From assembly GCA_026415195.1 (NCBI GenBank), contig JAOAHO010000024.1, forward strand, positions 1 through 40,837: 40,837 nt of DNA, given 5' to 3'. This document shows positions 8,301 through 16,337 of this stretch, one piece after another. Under the pieces are notes generated by a model. It saw nothing but the letters and a program-made list of their open reading frames with translations, ran no database searches and was not told the DNA's origin. Position 1 is the stretch's first letter. Every line of letters begins with the position of its first letter. The translations under genes and the position numbers were made by a program. This DNA comes from Bacteroidia bacterium. GTDB lineage: Bacteria; Bacteroidota; Bacteroidia; B-17B0; Aurantibacillaceae.

Positions 8301-9256
8301 TTTTTTTGGATTACTTTTTTTACAGCCTTTATTATATCAGGAACATCCAGGCCATATTTTGCCATTAATTCATCAGGAGTTCCGCTTTCGCCGAACGCGT
8401 CGTTTACTGCCACATATTCCATGGGAGCCGGGTAATGTTCGGCTAAAATTTGGGCAATACTGTCGCCAAGTCCTCCGTTTTTCTGATGTTCTTCAGCACT
8501 CACCACACATCCGGTTTGCTTTACGGATTGCAGGATAACCTCAACATCGAGGGGCTTGATGGTATGGATGTTCCAAACATCTACCGAAATACCTTCTTTT
8601 TCCAAAGCATCGGCAGCCACAATGGATTTCCAAACCAAATGCCCCGTGCAAAACAAAGACACATCATTACCCTTATGCAAATGAATGGCTTTGCCGATTT
8701 GAAAGGTGTCGGTTAAAGAAGTGAAATTCGGAACAGCGGGTCTTCCGAATCGTAAATACACAGGTCCCTGATGTTCGGCAATGGCCAAAGTAGCCAAATA
8801 CGTCTGATTGTAATCACAAGGGTTAATAACGGTCATGCCCGGGAGCATTTTCATTAACCCAATGTCTTCCAGAATTTGATGAGTAGCCCCGTCTTCACCC
8901 AAAGTGAGGCCGGCATGCGAAGCACATATTTTGACGTTTTTATGGGAATAGGCAATGCTTTGCCGGATCTGATCAAAAACGCGGCCCGTACTGAAATTGG
9001 CAAAAGTGCCAGTAAACGGGATTTTGCCCCCGATGGTCAGTCCGGCTGCAATTCCCATCATATTGGCCTCGGCAATCCCCACCTGAAAAAAACGTTCAGG
9101 AAATGCTTTCTGAAAAGCGTCCATTTTCAATGAACCTGTAAGATCGGCGCATAATGCCACCACATTCGGATTTCTTTTTCCAAGCTCAAGCAAGGCGGCA
9201 CCGAAGCCCGATCGTGTATCTTTTTTTCCGGAATCGCTGAATTTCGTAAGATACAT
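8297..9256 (-). CDS. Transketolase C-terminal subunit (split transketolase)
   Basis: One half of a two-subunit transketolase of the pentose phosphate pathway. The 319 residues cover the pyrimidine-binding and C-terminal domains: [16 protein letters not shown] at the start, then [20 protein letters not shown], where E63 should be the glutamate that activates the thiamine cofactor, then [11 protein letters not shown] and [10 protein letters not shown]. This split form is common in Bacteroidota, where the N-terminal (diphosphate-binding) half is usually next door. Here the upstream neighbour is a vWA protein and no N-terminal half is present in the window. It overlaps the lipoprotein gene by four bases and starts four bases after the vWA gene. 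Confidence 0.93.
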   Translation of the reverse strand: MYLTKFSDSGKKDTRSGFGAALLELGKRNPNVVALCADLTGSLKMDAFQKAFPERFFQVGIAEANMMGIAAGLTIGGKIPFTGTFANFSTGRVFDQIRQSIAYSHKNVKICASHAGLTLGEDGATHQILEDIGLMKMLPGMTVINPCDYNQTYLATLAIAEHQGPVYLRFGRPAVPNFTSLTDTFQIGKAIHLHKGNDVSLFCTGHLVWKSIVAADALEKEGISVDVWNIHTIKPLDVEVILQSVKQTGCVVSAEEHQKNGGLGDSIAQILAEHYPAPMEYVAVNDAFGESGTPDELMAKYGLDVPDIIKAVKKVIQKK

Positions 9257-9260
9257 AAAA

Positions 9261-10646
9261 TTACAACTGCAAGTTTATAGACTGCCCGCTTTTAATTTCA
9301 AAATTTTTTTCAATGGTTTTTAACGTTTGGTTGTCTTGCTCCTTTCTGAACACCAACTTATAATTGCCCGGCTGAAGCCTGATTTGTTCAAAGGTTTGGT
9401 CGGTATTTAAATTATACACCCACTCTACTTTTTTTCCGTTATCGGTGTAAATACTTCCGAATCCGCGATCGGTCTTACGTATGACCAGGGTTCCGGGCGA
9501 GGGAATTTTCACCACATGAATTTGGCTTTGCTTCACCTCGTTTTGGTTAATGATAATGCGGGGTAAGGTCAGAATTTCAAGGTCATAATTCCCGATAATT
9601 AGTTTTTGCTGTTGTTGTACCTCCACAACATCAAGCGTTTGATGACTTCCTGATTTACGAATGATGTATTTCGGGAATTTTTCTGGTAATGGAGGAATCA
9701 TCTCCACTTTTAAATAGCCCTGCGGAGCATCCAGAGAAATAACATTGTGTTTCCCCTTTTCTATGATAATATTTTGCTTAAAAACGGGAGGCAGGGTGTG
9801 CACCAGCAAATCGTATTTTAAATCCGGATTAAGAATGATAGTGTCGGGGCGGCCGGCATGATTCATGGTGTGAACATACTGATAAATTACTTTTTTAGTG
9901 CCTGCTTCAAAAAAAGTCATATTTACATCGGTCTCGGTGGGTTTTTTGTTGATATCAAGCAAATCAACTTCCACCGTAGTCCTGTTCAGGGCTTCCGTCA
10001 GAACCAAAAACAGCACATCTTTAAAATTGGCTTCATTACTGACATCATAAAATTTCCCCATACAACCAAACACATCGGCAAACTGGACATCAAGGCCAAT
10101 TCCGATTACGAAAGGCCTCAGGAATATCCCTTTTTTTTGCATTTCCAACGATACGGCACAAGGATTACCGTCACATTCTTCAATACCGTCGGTAATAAGA
10201 ATGACAATGTTTCTGCAATTCGCACATGCAGGAAAGTCATTAGTAGCTTGTCCCAAGCTATAAGCTATGGGAGTGGTGCCTTTGGGTTCAAGTTTTTTGA
10301 TTACATCTTTTATCTTCTGATAATTGGTTTTGGCGGGTGCAAACGGGACTTCCAGTTTGGTGTCGCGGCAATCACGATTGGGATGAAAAAAAGTTTGATG
10401 CCCGTAACACCGCAACGCGATTTCCAGGTTAGGGATGTTTTTCAAGCTGTCTAAAAAATCAGACATTACCTTTTTGGCTACATCAATCTTAACATTGCTG
10501 TTCCAGGGAGCATACATGCTATAGCTGTCGTCGAAAATGAAAAGAATACGATTCAAAGGCGGGGGGGATTGCGCGTAAAATTCATGGATAGAAATAAGAG
10601 CCCGGATAAAAAACAGAATTTTCAGGAAATTACGGATATTCCGCAT
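9261..10646 (-). CDS. Exported von Willebrand factor A domain protein
   Basis: 461-residue protein with an N-terminal signal-like segment ending near FYAQSPPP (residue ~26). Residues ~33-205 are a vWA domain with a MIDAS metal site: D39-x-S41-x-S43 in [17 protein letters not shown] and the ITDGIEEC aspartate. Several cysteines in the domain (RDC, ACANC, EEC) suggest disulfides, consistent with export. Residues ~210-461 look like strings of small beta domains. The protein lacks a clear membrane anchor or sorting domain at its C-terminus (it ends [10 protein letters not shown]), so it may be periplasmic. It sits between the permease (gap three bases) and the transketolase half (gap four bases). 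Partner and role are not known. Confidence 0.82.
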   Translation of the reverse strand: MRNIRNFLKILFFIRALISIHEFYAQSPPPLNRILFIFDDSYSMYAPWNSNVKIDVAKKVMSDFLDSLKNIPNLEIALRCYGHQTFFHPNRDCRDTKLEVPFAPAKTNYQKIKDVIKKLEPKGTTPIAYSLGQATNDFPACANCRNIVILITDGIEECDGNPCAVSLEMQKKGIFLRPFVIGIGLDVQFADVFGCMGKFYDVSNEANFKDVLFLVLTEALNRTTVEVDLLDINKKPTETDVNMTFFEAGTKKVIYQYVHTMNHAGRPDTIILNPDLKYDLLVHTLPPVFKQNIIIEKGKHNVISLDAPQGYLKVEMIPPLPEKFPKYIIRKSGSHQTLDVVEVQQQQKLIIGNYDLEILTLPRIIINQNEVKQSQIHVVKIPSPGTLVIRKTDRGFGSIYTDNGKKVEWVYNLNTDQTFEQIRLQPGNYKLVFRKEQDNQTLKTIEKNFEIKSGQSINLQL

Positions 10647-10649
10647 TCT

Positions 10650-11912
10650 TTAGGTATTGGAAATGGGTTTATCATCCAAAGAACGGGTATCAAGTGCATC
10701 GCGTAACCCATTTCCCACCAACATGAAGGAAAGCACCAGCAATGCCGTGGCAAATCCGGGGATCAGGGGAAGATAAGGCTTCCCCAGGAGCAGATAATTC
10801 ATGTGGGAATTTGTCATTTCTCCCCATGATGGGGTGGGCGGTTGGGCTCCTATGCCCAAAAAGCTAAGTCCTGCCTCGGTTAGGATGGCTGCTGCAAAAT
10901 TACTGGCTGCCATCACCACCACCGGCCCCATCACATTCGTCAGGATATGCCTGAAAATGATGCGGTAATTGGAATACCCAAGGGCTTTTCCGGCCTCCAC
11001 AAACTCCTTCTCCCTGATGCTTAGGATTTGCCCCCTTACAATACGTGCCACTTCCACCCACATGGTCAGACCTACTGCTATAAATACCTGAACTATTCCT
11101 TTTCCAAGAACCAACGTGATGGCAATAACCAAAAGCAAGGTTGGAATACTCCATACAATGTTAATCGCCATCATGACAAGTTTGTCCGTAAGCCCACCGA
11201 AATAACCAGCCAAAGCCCCCAGGAATATTCCTATGAATATGGAAATAATTACCGCCACAAAACCCACACTAAGACTGATTCGGGTTCCAATAATCAACCG
11301 ACTCAGAAAATCACGGCCGATGATATCGGTGCCCAAAATGTATTTTTTATAAGTGATGTGATTTTTTATTAATTCTTCACGTAAATATTTTATGCTAAGG
11401 GAACGTAACCCACCGGTTGTTAAGCTGTAAAAAACCACTAACCCTCTCACCGAGTCGTAACGATAATATTTAGAAGCGTCTATGGCATCCACCACATCGG
11501 CAAGCAGAATGGTTTTCTTTGATCCCATGTTAGGCTGCCTACCAGTATATTCTTCATAGATCAACTTATCACCCTTCAATGTATAGTTGTAAAAAACCAC
11601 AGAATTAAATTCAGACTCTTTGCCGAAAAGCATGACCTCCAAAAAATTTTGTTTTTTGATAATTTCATTCTTACGAACCAGTATCATTTTAGCGACAAAG
11701 CCCGGATCCTTAGTGTTTAATTCAGGTTTTTGATCATTAGCAAAACGAGTGGGGTCAGGGGTAATTAGATATCCCAGAACGGAAATGATGAAAGCAATAA
11801 CAATTACGAAAAGGCCAAACATGGCTGTTCCTTTCTTTTTGAATTTCCTCCATGTCTCTTTAGTGAGTGATGAGCCTTTAATATATTTTTCCTTACCTTC
11901 TCTTAAAAACAT
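10650..11912 (-). CDS. ABC transporter permease, OppC/DppC type
   Basis: Inner-membrane permease of the peptide/nickel import family, 420 residues. A cytoplasmic N-terminus with SSLTKETWRKFKKKG leads to TM1 (~32-52), as in OppC_N. A large extracytoplasmic region (~55-205) follows, longer than in proteobacterial DppC. The transport domain (~210-410) has several TM helices and the EAA loop EAGKALGYSNYRIIFRHIL that docks to the ATPase. The SFLGIGAQPPTPSWGEM segment is also typical of OppC/DppC. No OppB, ATPase or binding-protein gene is visible, so partners are encoded elsewhere. Its first 20 bases overlap the end of the glycosyltransferase gene. Substrate unknown. Confidence 0.9.
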   Translation of the reverse strand: MFLREGKEKYIKGSSLTKETWRKFKKKGTAMFGLFVIVIAFIISVLGYLITPDPTRFANDQKPELNTKDPGFVAKMILVRKNEIIKKQNFLEVMLFGKESEFNSVVFYNYTLKGDKLIYEEYTGRQPNMGSKKTILLADVVDAIDASKYYRYDSVRGLVVFYSLTTGGLRSLSIKYLREELIKNHITYKKYILGTDIIGRDFLSRLIIGTRISLSVGFVAVIISIFIGIFLGALAGYFGGLTDKLVMMAINIVWSIPTLLLVIAITLVLGKGIVQVFIAVGLTMWVEVARIVRGQILSIREKEFVEAGKALGYSNYRIIFRHILTNVMGPVVVMAASNFAAAILTEAGLSFLGIGAQPPTPSWGEMTNSHMNYLLLGKPYLPLIPGFATALLVLSFMLVGNGLRDALDTRSLDDKPISNT

Positions 11913-12978
11913 AATACGGGGATATCAGTGAAGTGATGGAAAAGTACACCGGATAAATGAATGCCGAAGCTAAAATAAAAAACAAGTTGATTTTTTCTTT
12001 AGACATTTTGAGTGTTAAAAATAAAAACAAAATATCAATTAAGCACTTAAGGAAGTAAAAATATAAACCTGCAAACCTTGAATTTTCGATGAATAATAAA
12101 AAAATCACCCACGAATTCACCAATAACAATATCAGAGCAAGGATTTTATTGTATGGGTTGTGAAGATAAATACTTTTCCCCCCCCATCGAATTCGCTGCA
12201 AAATGAAATCTTTAACCGACTTTTCAGGATACGTATATACCGGTCTGATATGGGTAAAGATGATATTTTTATTCGTTTTCAGGGCATAGTCAAGCAAAAA
12301 CATATCATCACCGCTTCGGATGTATAAATTATTTTCATAAGGTTTTTCTTTTAAAAGAATTTCTTTTCTGACATACAGGTTGGCAGCCGACATCAAAGCG
12401 GGACATTTTATTGCCATAAATCCAGCTGTAAAAACATTCATAACCCTGCTTTCCAAATATTGAAAATAGGATAAAAAGCCCTTCTGAAAATGAATTAAAA
12501 CTGCTCCGGCCACCAGGTCAGAATCGGAATCCAAATATGGCTGTTGCGCAACTAAGTCTGAACTGCTATAGGTATCGGCATCCCTTAACCAAATCCATTC
12601 GTTTCTTGCAACGCTTGAAGCCTGCATAATACACATTTTTTTACCCATGTTAACAGAATTCTTTATAATTTTTATTTGTTCTTCTCCCGATTGTTCCGAC
12701 CAATTTCTGACAATGGCTTCTGAAGTATCGGTACATCCATCCAAAACAAAAACAATCTCATTATCAGGATGAATCAGAAGCCATTTGCTCATTCCCTCTA
12801 AAAAACGGGGTAAGTGTACTTCTTCATTCCAAACGCAAACGATGCATGATACAGGTGTTGGTTCACCCCCTCTCAATTCACTTTGGAAAGAATATTGCCA
12901 GGCAATGAACATAATAACCCAAAGCAAAAAATAAGACAAAATCAAAATTAATACGGCTATGATCAAGAAATCCTTCAT
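11893..12978 (-). CDS. Membrane-bound family 2 glycosyltransferase
   Basis: 361-residue inner-membrane GT-A enzyme. One TM helix (~5-27) precedes the catalytic domain (~38-270): VSCIVCVWNEE start, FVLDGCTDTS, the DxD-type metal site in LRDADTYSS, an acidic SGDDMFLLDY, and the QRIRWGGK motif seen in processive or membrane GT2 enzymes. Two to three more TM helices (~275-355) follow. It overlaps the upstream membrane-protein gene by four bases (ATGA) and the downstream permease by 20 bases. Together with the LPG-synthase-TM-like neighbour it probably glycosylates a lipid-linked acceptor; donor and acceptor are unknown. Confidence 0.88.
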   Translation of the reverse strand: MKDFLIIAVLILILSYFLLWVIMFIAWQYSFQSELRGGEPTPVSCIVCVWNEEVHLPRFLEGMSKWLLIHPDNEIVFVLDGCTDTSEAIVRNWSEQSGEEQIKIIKNSVNMGKKMCIMQASSVARNEWIWLRDADTYSSSDLVAQQPYLDSDSDLVAGAVLIHFQKGFLSYFQYLESRVMNVFTAGFMAIKCPALMSAANLYVRKEILLKEKPYENNLYIRSGDDMFLLDYALKTNKNIIFTHIRPVYTYPEKSVKDFILQRIRWGGKSIYLHNPYNKILALILLLVNSWVIFLLFIENSRFAGLYFYFLKCLIDILFLFLTLKMSKEKINLFFILASAFIYPVYFSITSLISPYYVFKRR

Positions 12979-13949
12979 GGCTTATTACGCTCAGACATGA
13001 ATAACTTCCATTGGTTAGGGTTAAATCGAAAAACAAAGAATAACATACCGACAAATGAAGGCAGAAATAAATTAATAATCCAAACCCAGCTGACGGCAAA
13101 AGATACGGTTAACCATGAAATTTCTGAAGGACCCAAAAGTACAGCCGCTATCCAGGATCGTACGGGAATTTCAAATAACGAAATCATGGGAACCACACCG
13201 GTTAACAGATAATAAACCGAAATAAAAGAAATTAATGAAGCAAAACCTAAGGTTTTAGTATTCATATGATACAGAACCAGAAATAATTGAAAAGAAAAAA
13301 CGATATAGCGCAACAAGCTTAATGTTAATATGGTCCACATTTCCTTTTTTTCTAACACCGGCAAATTTTCATTTAAGGGTGGCCATTTTAAAAAAAATTC
13401 TGTTTTTTTTCGTAAAAAAAACTCCCAACGAGGCTGATTAATCAAAAAAAAATGAATCATGGAATAAAGAAAAACTATAAAAATGAAAAACATAACGACA
13501 CTCACCATGTATGGTTCAGTGATACCTATGCCAGGTAAGAATGGCCATAAGCAAACACCCCAGAAAACGGTAATTAAAAATTGCATGAATGAAGAAATAA
13601 AATACCGTAAAGCCAATTCTGGCCAATATAGGGGGGGATGAAAATAAATCCGACCAGCAAATTCCAATGCCCTGCCCGGAGAAAAACTTCCCACAAAAAG
13701 CCCCGACCAAACGTTCATGAAGCATGTTCCAAATCCTTCAGGGCATAATTTTCGCGTCAGAATTTTCCATTTCCATGCTTCCAATACCCAGTTCAACAAC
13801 ATTAAAAGAAGAAGAATAAATAGACAGTGCAGGTAGTTTCCGACAATCCATTCCTTTAAATGCGCTTTGAATTCTTCGGTATTTTTCGATTTCCATTTAA
13901 AAATAAAAAAAACAAGGCTGCCCGACAAGATTAAAGCTTTTAAGCCCAA
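12975..13949 (-). CDS. Lysylphosphatidylglycerol synthase TM-region-like (UPF0104) membrane protein
   Basis: Polytopic membrane protein, about 324 residues with 7-8 predicted TM helices. The diagnostic segment is GLFVGSFSPGRALEFAGRI, matching the conserved glycine/proline turn and GR-E motif of the LPG synthase TM / YbhN superfamily. No C-terminal aminoacyltransferase domain is present, so it does not make lysyl-PG by itself. The TTG at 13949 is the start given here. The frame stays open for about 15 more codons upstream without an ATG, so the true start is uncertain. It is first in the seven-gene run and diverges from ruvC across 58 bases. Stand-alone members are often found with glycosyltransferases, as here; a lipid or glycolipid transport role is inference. 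Confidence 0.8.
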   Translation of the reverse strand: MGLKALILSGSLVFFIFKWKSKNTEEFKAHLKEWIVGNYLHCLFILLLLMLLNWVLEAWKWKILTRKLCPEGFGTCFMNVWSGLFVGSFSPGRALEFAGRIYFHPPLYWPELALRYFISSFMQFLITVFWGVCLWPFLPGIGITEPYMVSVVMFFIFIVFLYSMIHFFLINQPRWEFFLRKKTEFFLKWPPLNENLPVLEKKEMWTILTLSLLRYIVFSFQLFLVLYHMNTKTLGFASLISFISVYYLLTGVVPMISLFEIPVRSWIAAVLLGPSEISWLTVSFAVSWVWIINLFLPSFVGMLFFVFRFNPNQWKLFMSERNKP

Positions 13950-14007
13950 TCGGAATAAATTCGATAGTTTATGCGGCCGGCTTTGAATTTTTATTGTATT
14001 TTAACCT

Positions 14008-14574
14008 GTGCAATTTACAAATAAAAATACGGACAGGGTGATTTTGGGCATCGATCCGGGAACAGTAATCATGGGATACGGTATTCTGGAAGTCCGTAAT
14101 AAAGTATTGCATTTGGCAGCCTACGGTGTTCTTCAGTTAGATAAAGAAGAAGACGGAATGAAGCGGTTAAAAAAAATTTTCGACAAGGTTTCGGCTTTAA
14201 TAGAACAATATTGTCCGGATGAGTTAGCCATTGAAGCACCATTTTACGGCAAAAACGTGCAGAGTATGTTAAAACTGGGCAGAGCCCAGGGTACGGCTAT
14301 AGCGGCATCGCTGAGCAAAGGGCTTTGGGTGAACGAATACTCGCCCAAAAAAATAAAGTCATCCATCACCGGTAACGGTAATGCTTCCAAAGAACAGGTG
14401 GCCGGAATGGTGGAACATCTGCTGAAAACAAAAATCGATTCCAAATTTTTGGATGCCACCGATGCCATCGCCGTTGCACTTTGCCATTATTACCAAAACG
14501 AACCTTCCACAAAAACAGGGAAAAGGGCTGGCTATAAAAACTGGAAAGATTACGTTATCAAAAACAAAATCTAA
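14008..14574 (+). CDS. ruvC: Holliday junction resolvase RuvC
   Basis: Crossover junction endodeoxyribonuclease that cuts four-way junctions with RuvAB. 188 residues, normal length. All four catalytic acids are present: D16 in LGIDPG, E76 in AIEAPF, D149 and D152 in LDATDAIA. The start is a GTG at 14008 (MQFTNKNTDRVILGIDPG); a second GTG at 14038 would leave too short an N-terminus (MILGIDPG), so the first is preferred but not certain. It is a single plus-strand gene between minus-strand units, and no clear promoter or terminator was recognised around it. Confidence 0.95.
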   Translation: MQFTNKNTDRVILGIDPGTVIMGYGILEVRNKVLHLAAYGVLQLDKEEDGMKRLKKIFDKVSALIEQYCPDELAIEAPFYGKNVQSMLKLGRAQGTAIAASLSKGLWVNEYSPKKIKSSITGNGNASKEQVAGMVEHLLKTKIDSKFLDATDAIAVALCHYYQNEPSTKTGKRAGYKNWKDYVIKNKI

Positions 14575-14640
14575 ATCCCGCTATCCAGAATCGTGGCTTC
14601 GAAAATCTAAAGGCTTAAGCTTTTTACTCTAAATGAAAAA

Positions 14641-15798
14641 TTATTTTTTTCTACGTTTTAATTCTTTTATGATGAGTTCCAGTTCCCTTCCGGTTTGGCC
14701 TTTTACGCTGGTATTTTCCTGAGCACGTCGGATGAGGTAGGGCAACACGTCTTTCACGGGCCCGTATGGAAGATACTTCACGACGTTATACCCGTTTTTG
14801 GCAAGATTAAAACTAATATGGTCGCTCATGCCGAACAGTTGCGAAAACCAAAATCTTTTATCATCATTAGGAATGGCGTTTTGTTCCATCAGCCGACACA
14901 AAAGCAAGGTGCTTTCTTCATTATGCGTTCCGGCAACCAGAAAAACATTCGGATCTTGCACGCCATATTCCAATGCAAGGTTATAATCGCGATCGGTGGA
15001 AGCTTTGTCGGGCTGGATGGGGGAAGGATAGCCCAACTCCTCGGCTCTTTTCCTTTCTTTTTCCATATAGGCTCCCCTCACTAATTTTGCTCCTAATTTT
15101 GCCCCATGTTGCTTGCAGGTTTCGTTTTGTTTTTTAAAAAATTCAAGCCGATCATGACGGTATAACTGATAAGTGTTATAAATTATTGCTGTCTCCTTAT
15201 TAAATTCAATCATATATTCTATTGCCAAGTCGTCAATGGCTTGCTGAATCCATGACTCCTCGGCATCAATCAAAAGGGGAACTTTACATTCATAGGCCTT
15301 TTTACATAATGCCTTTACCCTGGATTTAACCTTTGACCATTGTGCGCTCTCGGTTGAATTTAAGGCCTTCCCAGCAGAAACTTTTTCCAATAATGACAAA
15401 GGTGCCAATCCGGTTACCTTAAACACACAAAACGGTATTTCCTCTCGCCCGGAGGCAAACTCAATGTTTTTGAGCGATTCGTTCAGGCAACGTTCAAAGT
15501 CATCTTCGCTTTCTTTGCCCTCCACGCTGTAATCGAGTATGGAACCAATACGGTAGCGATACAACATTTCCAGAACAGGAATGCAATCTTCCACGGTCTC
15601 GCCACCCACAAACTGCCTATAGATGGTTTTTTTGATAAAGGATCCTAAACCTGCTTTTATGCTCAAAGGAGCCAATTTACCACCCATACGAACCAAAGCA
15701 GGTGATGATAATAATTTAAAAAGCCAATACGATTTTTTTAAATCAGCATCGGTTTTATAGGCAAAAGCTACGGATGTATCATGAAAATCATTAAGCAT
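14641..15798 (-). CDS. Proline dehydrogenase
   Basis: FAD-dependent enzyme that oxidises proline to pyrroline-5-carboxylate. 385 residues, the monofunctional PRODH form, unlike fused PutA. The barrel motifs are clear: LIDAEESWIQ, KLVRGAYMEKERKRAEELGY with the active-site arginine, VAGTHNEES, and the substrate-binding YLPYGPVKDVLPYLIRRAQEN, whose paired arginines bind the proline carboxylate. The pyrroline-5-carboxylate dehydrogenase gene is not in the window. It is a single-gene minus-strand unit divergent from a MerR-type regulator (119 bases between starts). Control of proline catabolism by that regulator is possible but is only a guess from position. Confidence 0.93.
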   Translation of the reverse strand: MLNDFHDTSVAFAYKTDADLKKSYWLFKLLSSPALVRMGGKLAPLSIKAGLGSFIKKTIYRQFVGGETVEDCIPVLEMLYRYRIGSILDYSVEGKESEDDFERCLNESLKNIEFASGREEIPFCVFKVTGLAPLSLLEKVSAGKALNSTESAQWSKVKSRVKALCKKAYECKVPLLIDAEESWIQQAIDDLAIEYMIEFNKETAIIYNTYQLYRHDRLEFFKKQNETCKQHGAKLGAKLVRGAYMEKERKRAEELGYPSPIQPDKASTDRDYNLALEYGVQDPNVFLVAGTHNEESTLLLCRLMEQNAIPNDDKRFWFSQLFGMSDHISFNLAKNGYNVVKYLPYGPVKDVLPYLIRRAQENTSVKGQTGRELELIIKELKRRKK

Positions 15799-15802
15799 TG
15801 GC

Positions 15803-15810
15803 CAAAATTA
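15803..15810 (-). promoter_or_regulatory. Possible -7 box of the proline dehydrogenase gene
   Basis: Reads TAATTTTG on the minus strand, a full match to TAnnTTTG, ending four bases before the ATG at 15798. No -33 TTTG was found at 18-20 bases. If used, the mRNA would be almost leaderless. Confidence 0.3.
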
Positions 15811-15881
15811 AAATGATTTTTTAAAATGCATGAACAATTGCTTCATAGTTAGAACTTTCATAAATAGTGAAAAAATAACTG

Positions 15882-15912
15882 TTTGATGATTTAAAATATT
15901 ACATTAATTTTA
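15882..15912 (+). promoter_or_regulatory. Candidate promoter of the MerR-type gene
   Basis: TTTG at 15882-15885, 19-base spacer, TAATTTTA at 15905-15912 (one mismatch to TAnnTTTG). It ends five bases before the ATG, implying a leaderless or nearly leaderless transcript. Confidence 0.35.
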
Positions 15913-15917
15913 AGTAT

Positions 15918-16238
15918 ATGGAAAAAACCGAGAAACTTTTTTATTCCATTGGTGAAGTATCGGATATGTTGGGTGTCAATCAAAGTGCTATCCGCTATTA
16001 TATAAAAGAATTTCACCTGAAAGTTGACCGGAACTCCAAAGGAAATCATATTTTTCGGGAAAAAGATATAGAAAAATTGAAAGAAATTATTACCCTCACT
16101 AAAGAACATGGCTATACTCTTAGCGGGGCCAAAGAACAATTAAAATCCAAAAACAAAAAAGAATTCAATAAAGAAGAACTCAAGAGCAAACTGCTGGAAA
16201 TAAAATCCAAACTGGAACAAATCAAAAGGGAACTTTGA
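15918..16238 (+). CDS. MerR-family transcriptional regulator
   Basis: 106-residue DNA-binding protein. Residues ~8-75 form a MerR winged helix-turn-helix: FYSIGEVSDMLGVNQSAIRYY (read in two parts: FYSIGEVSDMLGV, NQSAIRYY), then the wing with GNHIFREKDIEKLKEI. Residues ~78-106 are a Lys/Glu-rich coiled coil for dimerisation. There is no C-terminal effector domain and no metal-binding cysteine, so the signal it responds to cannot be read. Small MerR proteins of this form are common in Bacteroidota as single genes. It is divergent from proline dehydrogenase and precedes the lipoprotein gene by 99 bases. Confidence 0.88.
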   Translation: MEKTEKLFYSIGEVSDMLGVNQSAIRYYIKEFHLKVDRNSKGNHIFREKDIEKLKEIITLTKEHGYTLSGAKEQLKSKNKKEFNKEELKSKLLEIKSKLEQIKREL

Positions 16239-16305
16239 TGCCAAATTTGTTTCTGTTTTTTAAATACTGAGACTAATACAACCCCTCGGAATCAAGATTT
16301 TACAA

Positions 16306-16313
16306 TATTTTTG
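16306..16313 (+). promoter_or_regulatory. Possible -7 box (TATTTTTG) of the TTG-start lipoprotein gene
   Basis: Full match to TAnnTTTG, 24 bases before the TTG at 16338, with a purine-rich GAGGAAA at 16331-16337 directly before the start codon. No convincing -33 element. Confidence 0.35.
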
Positions 16314-16337
16314 CTGGAGCTTACGTTATAGAGGAAA

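Noticed and set aside
9858-10454. 198-codon plus-strand open frame
   Set aside because: It lies wholly antisense to the vWA gene, whose domain motifs are clear; no recognisable protein features or start signals.
14614-14632. GCTTAAGC palindrome with T tract between ruvC and proline dehydrogenase as a terminator
   Set aside because: The palindrome has no room for a loop and the extended arms mismatch, so it is not a plausible intrinsic terminator.
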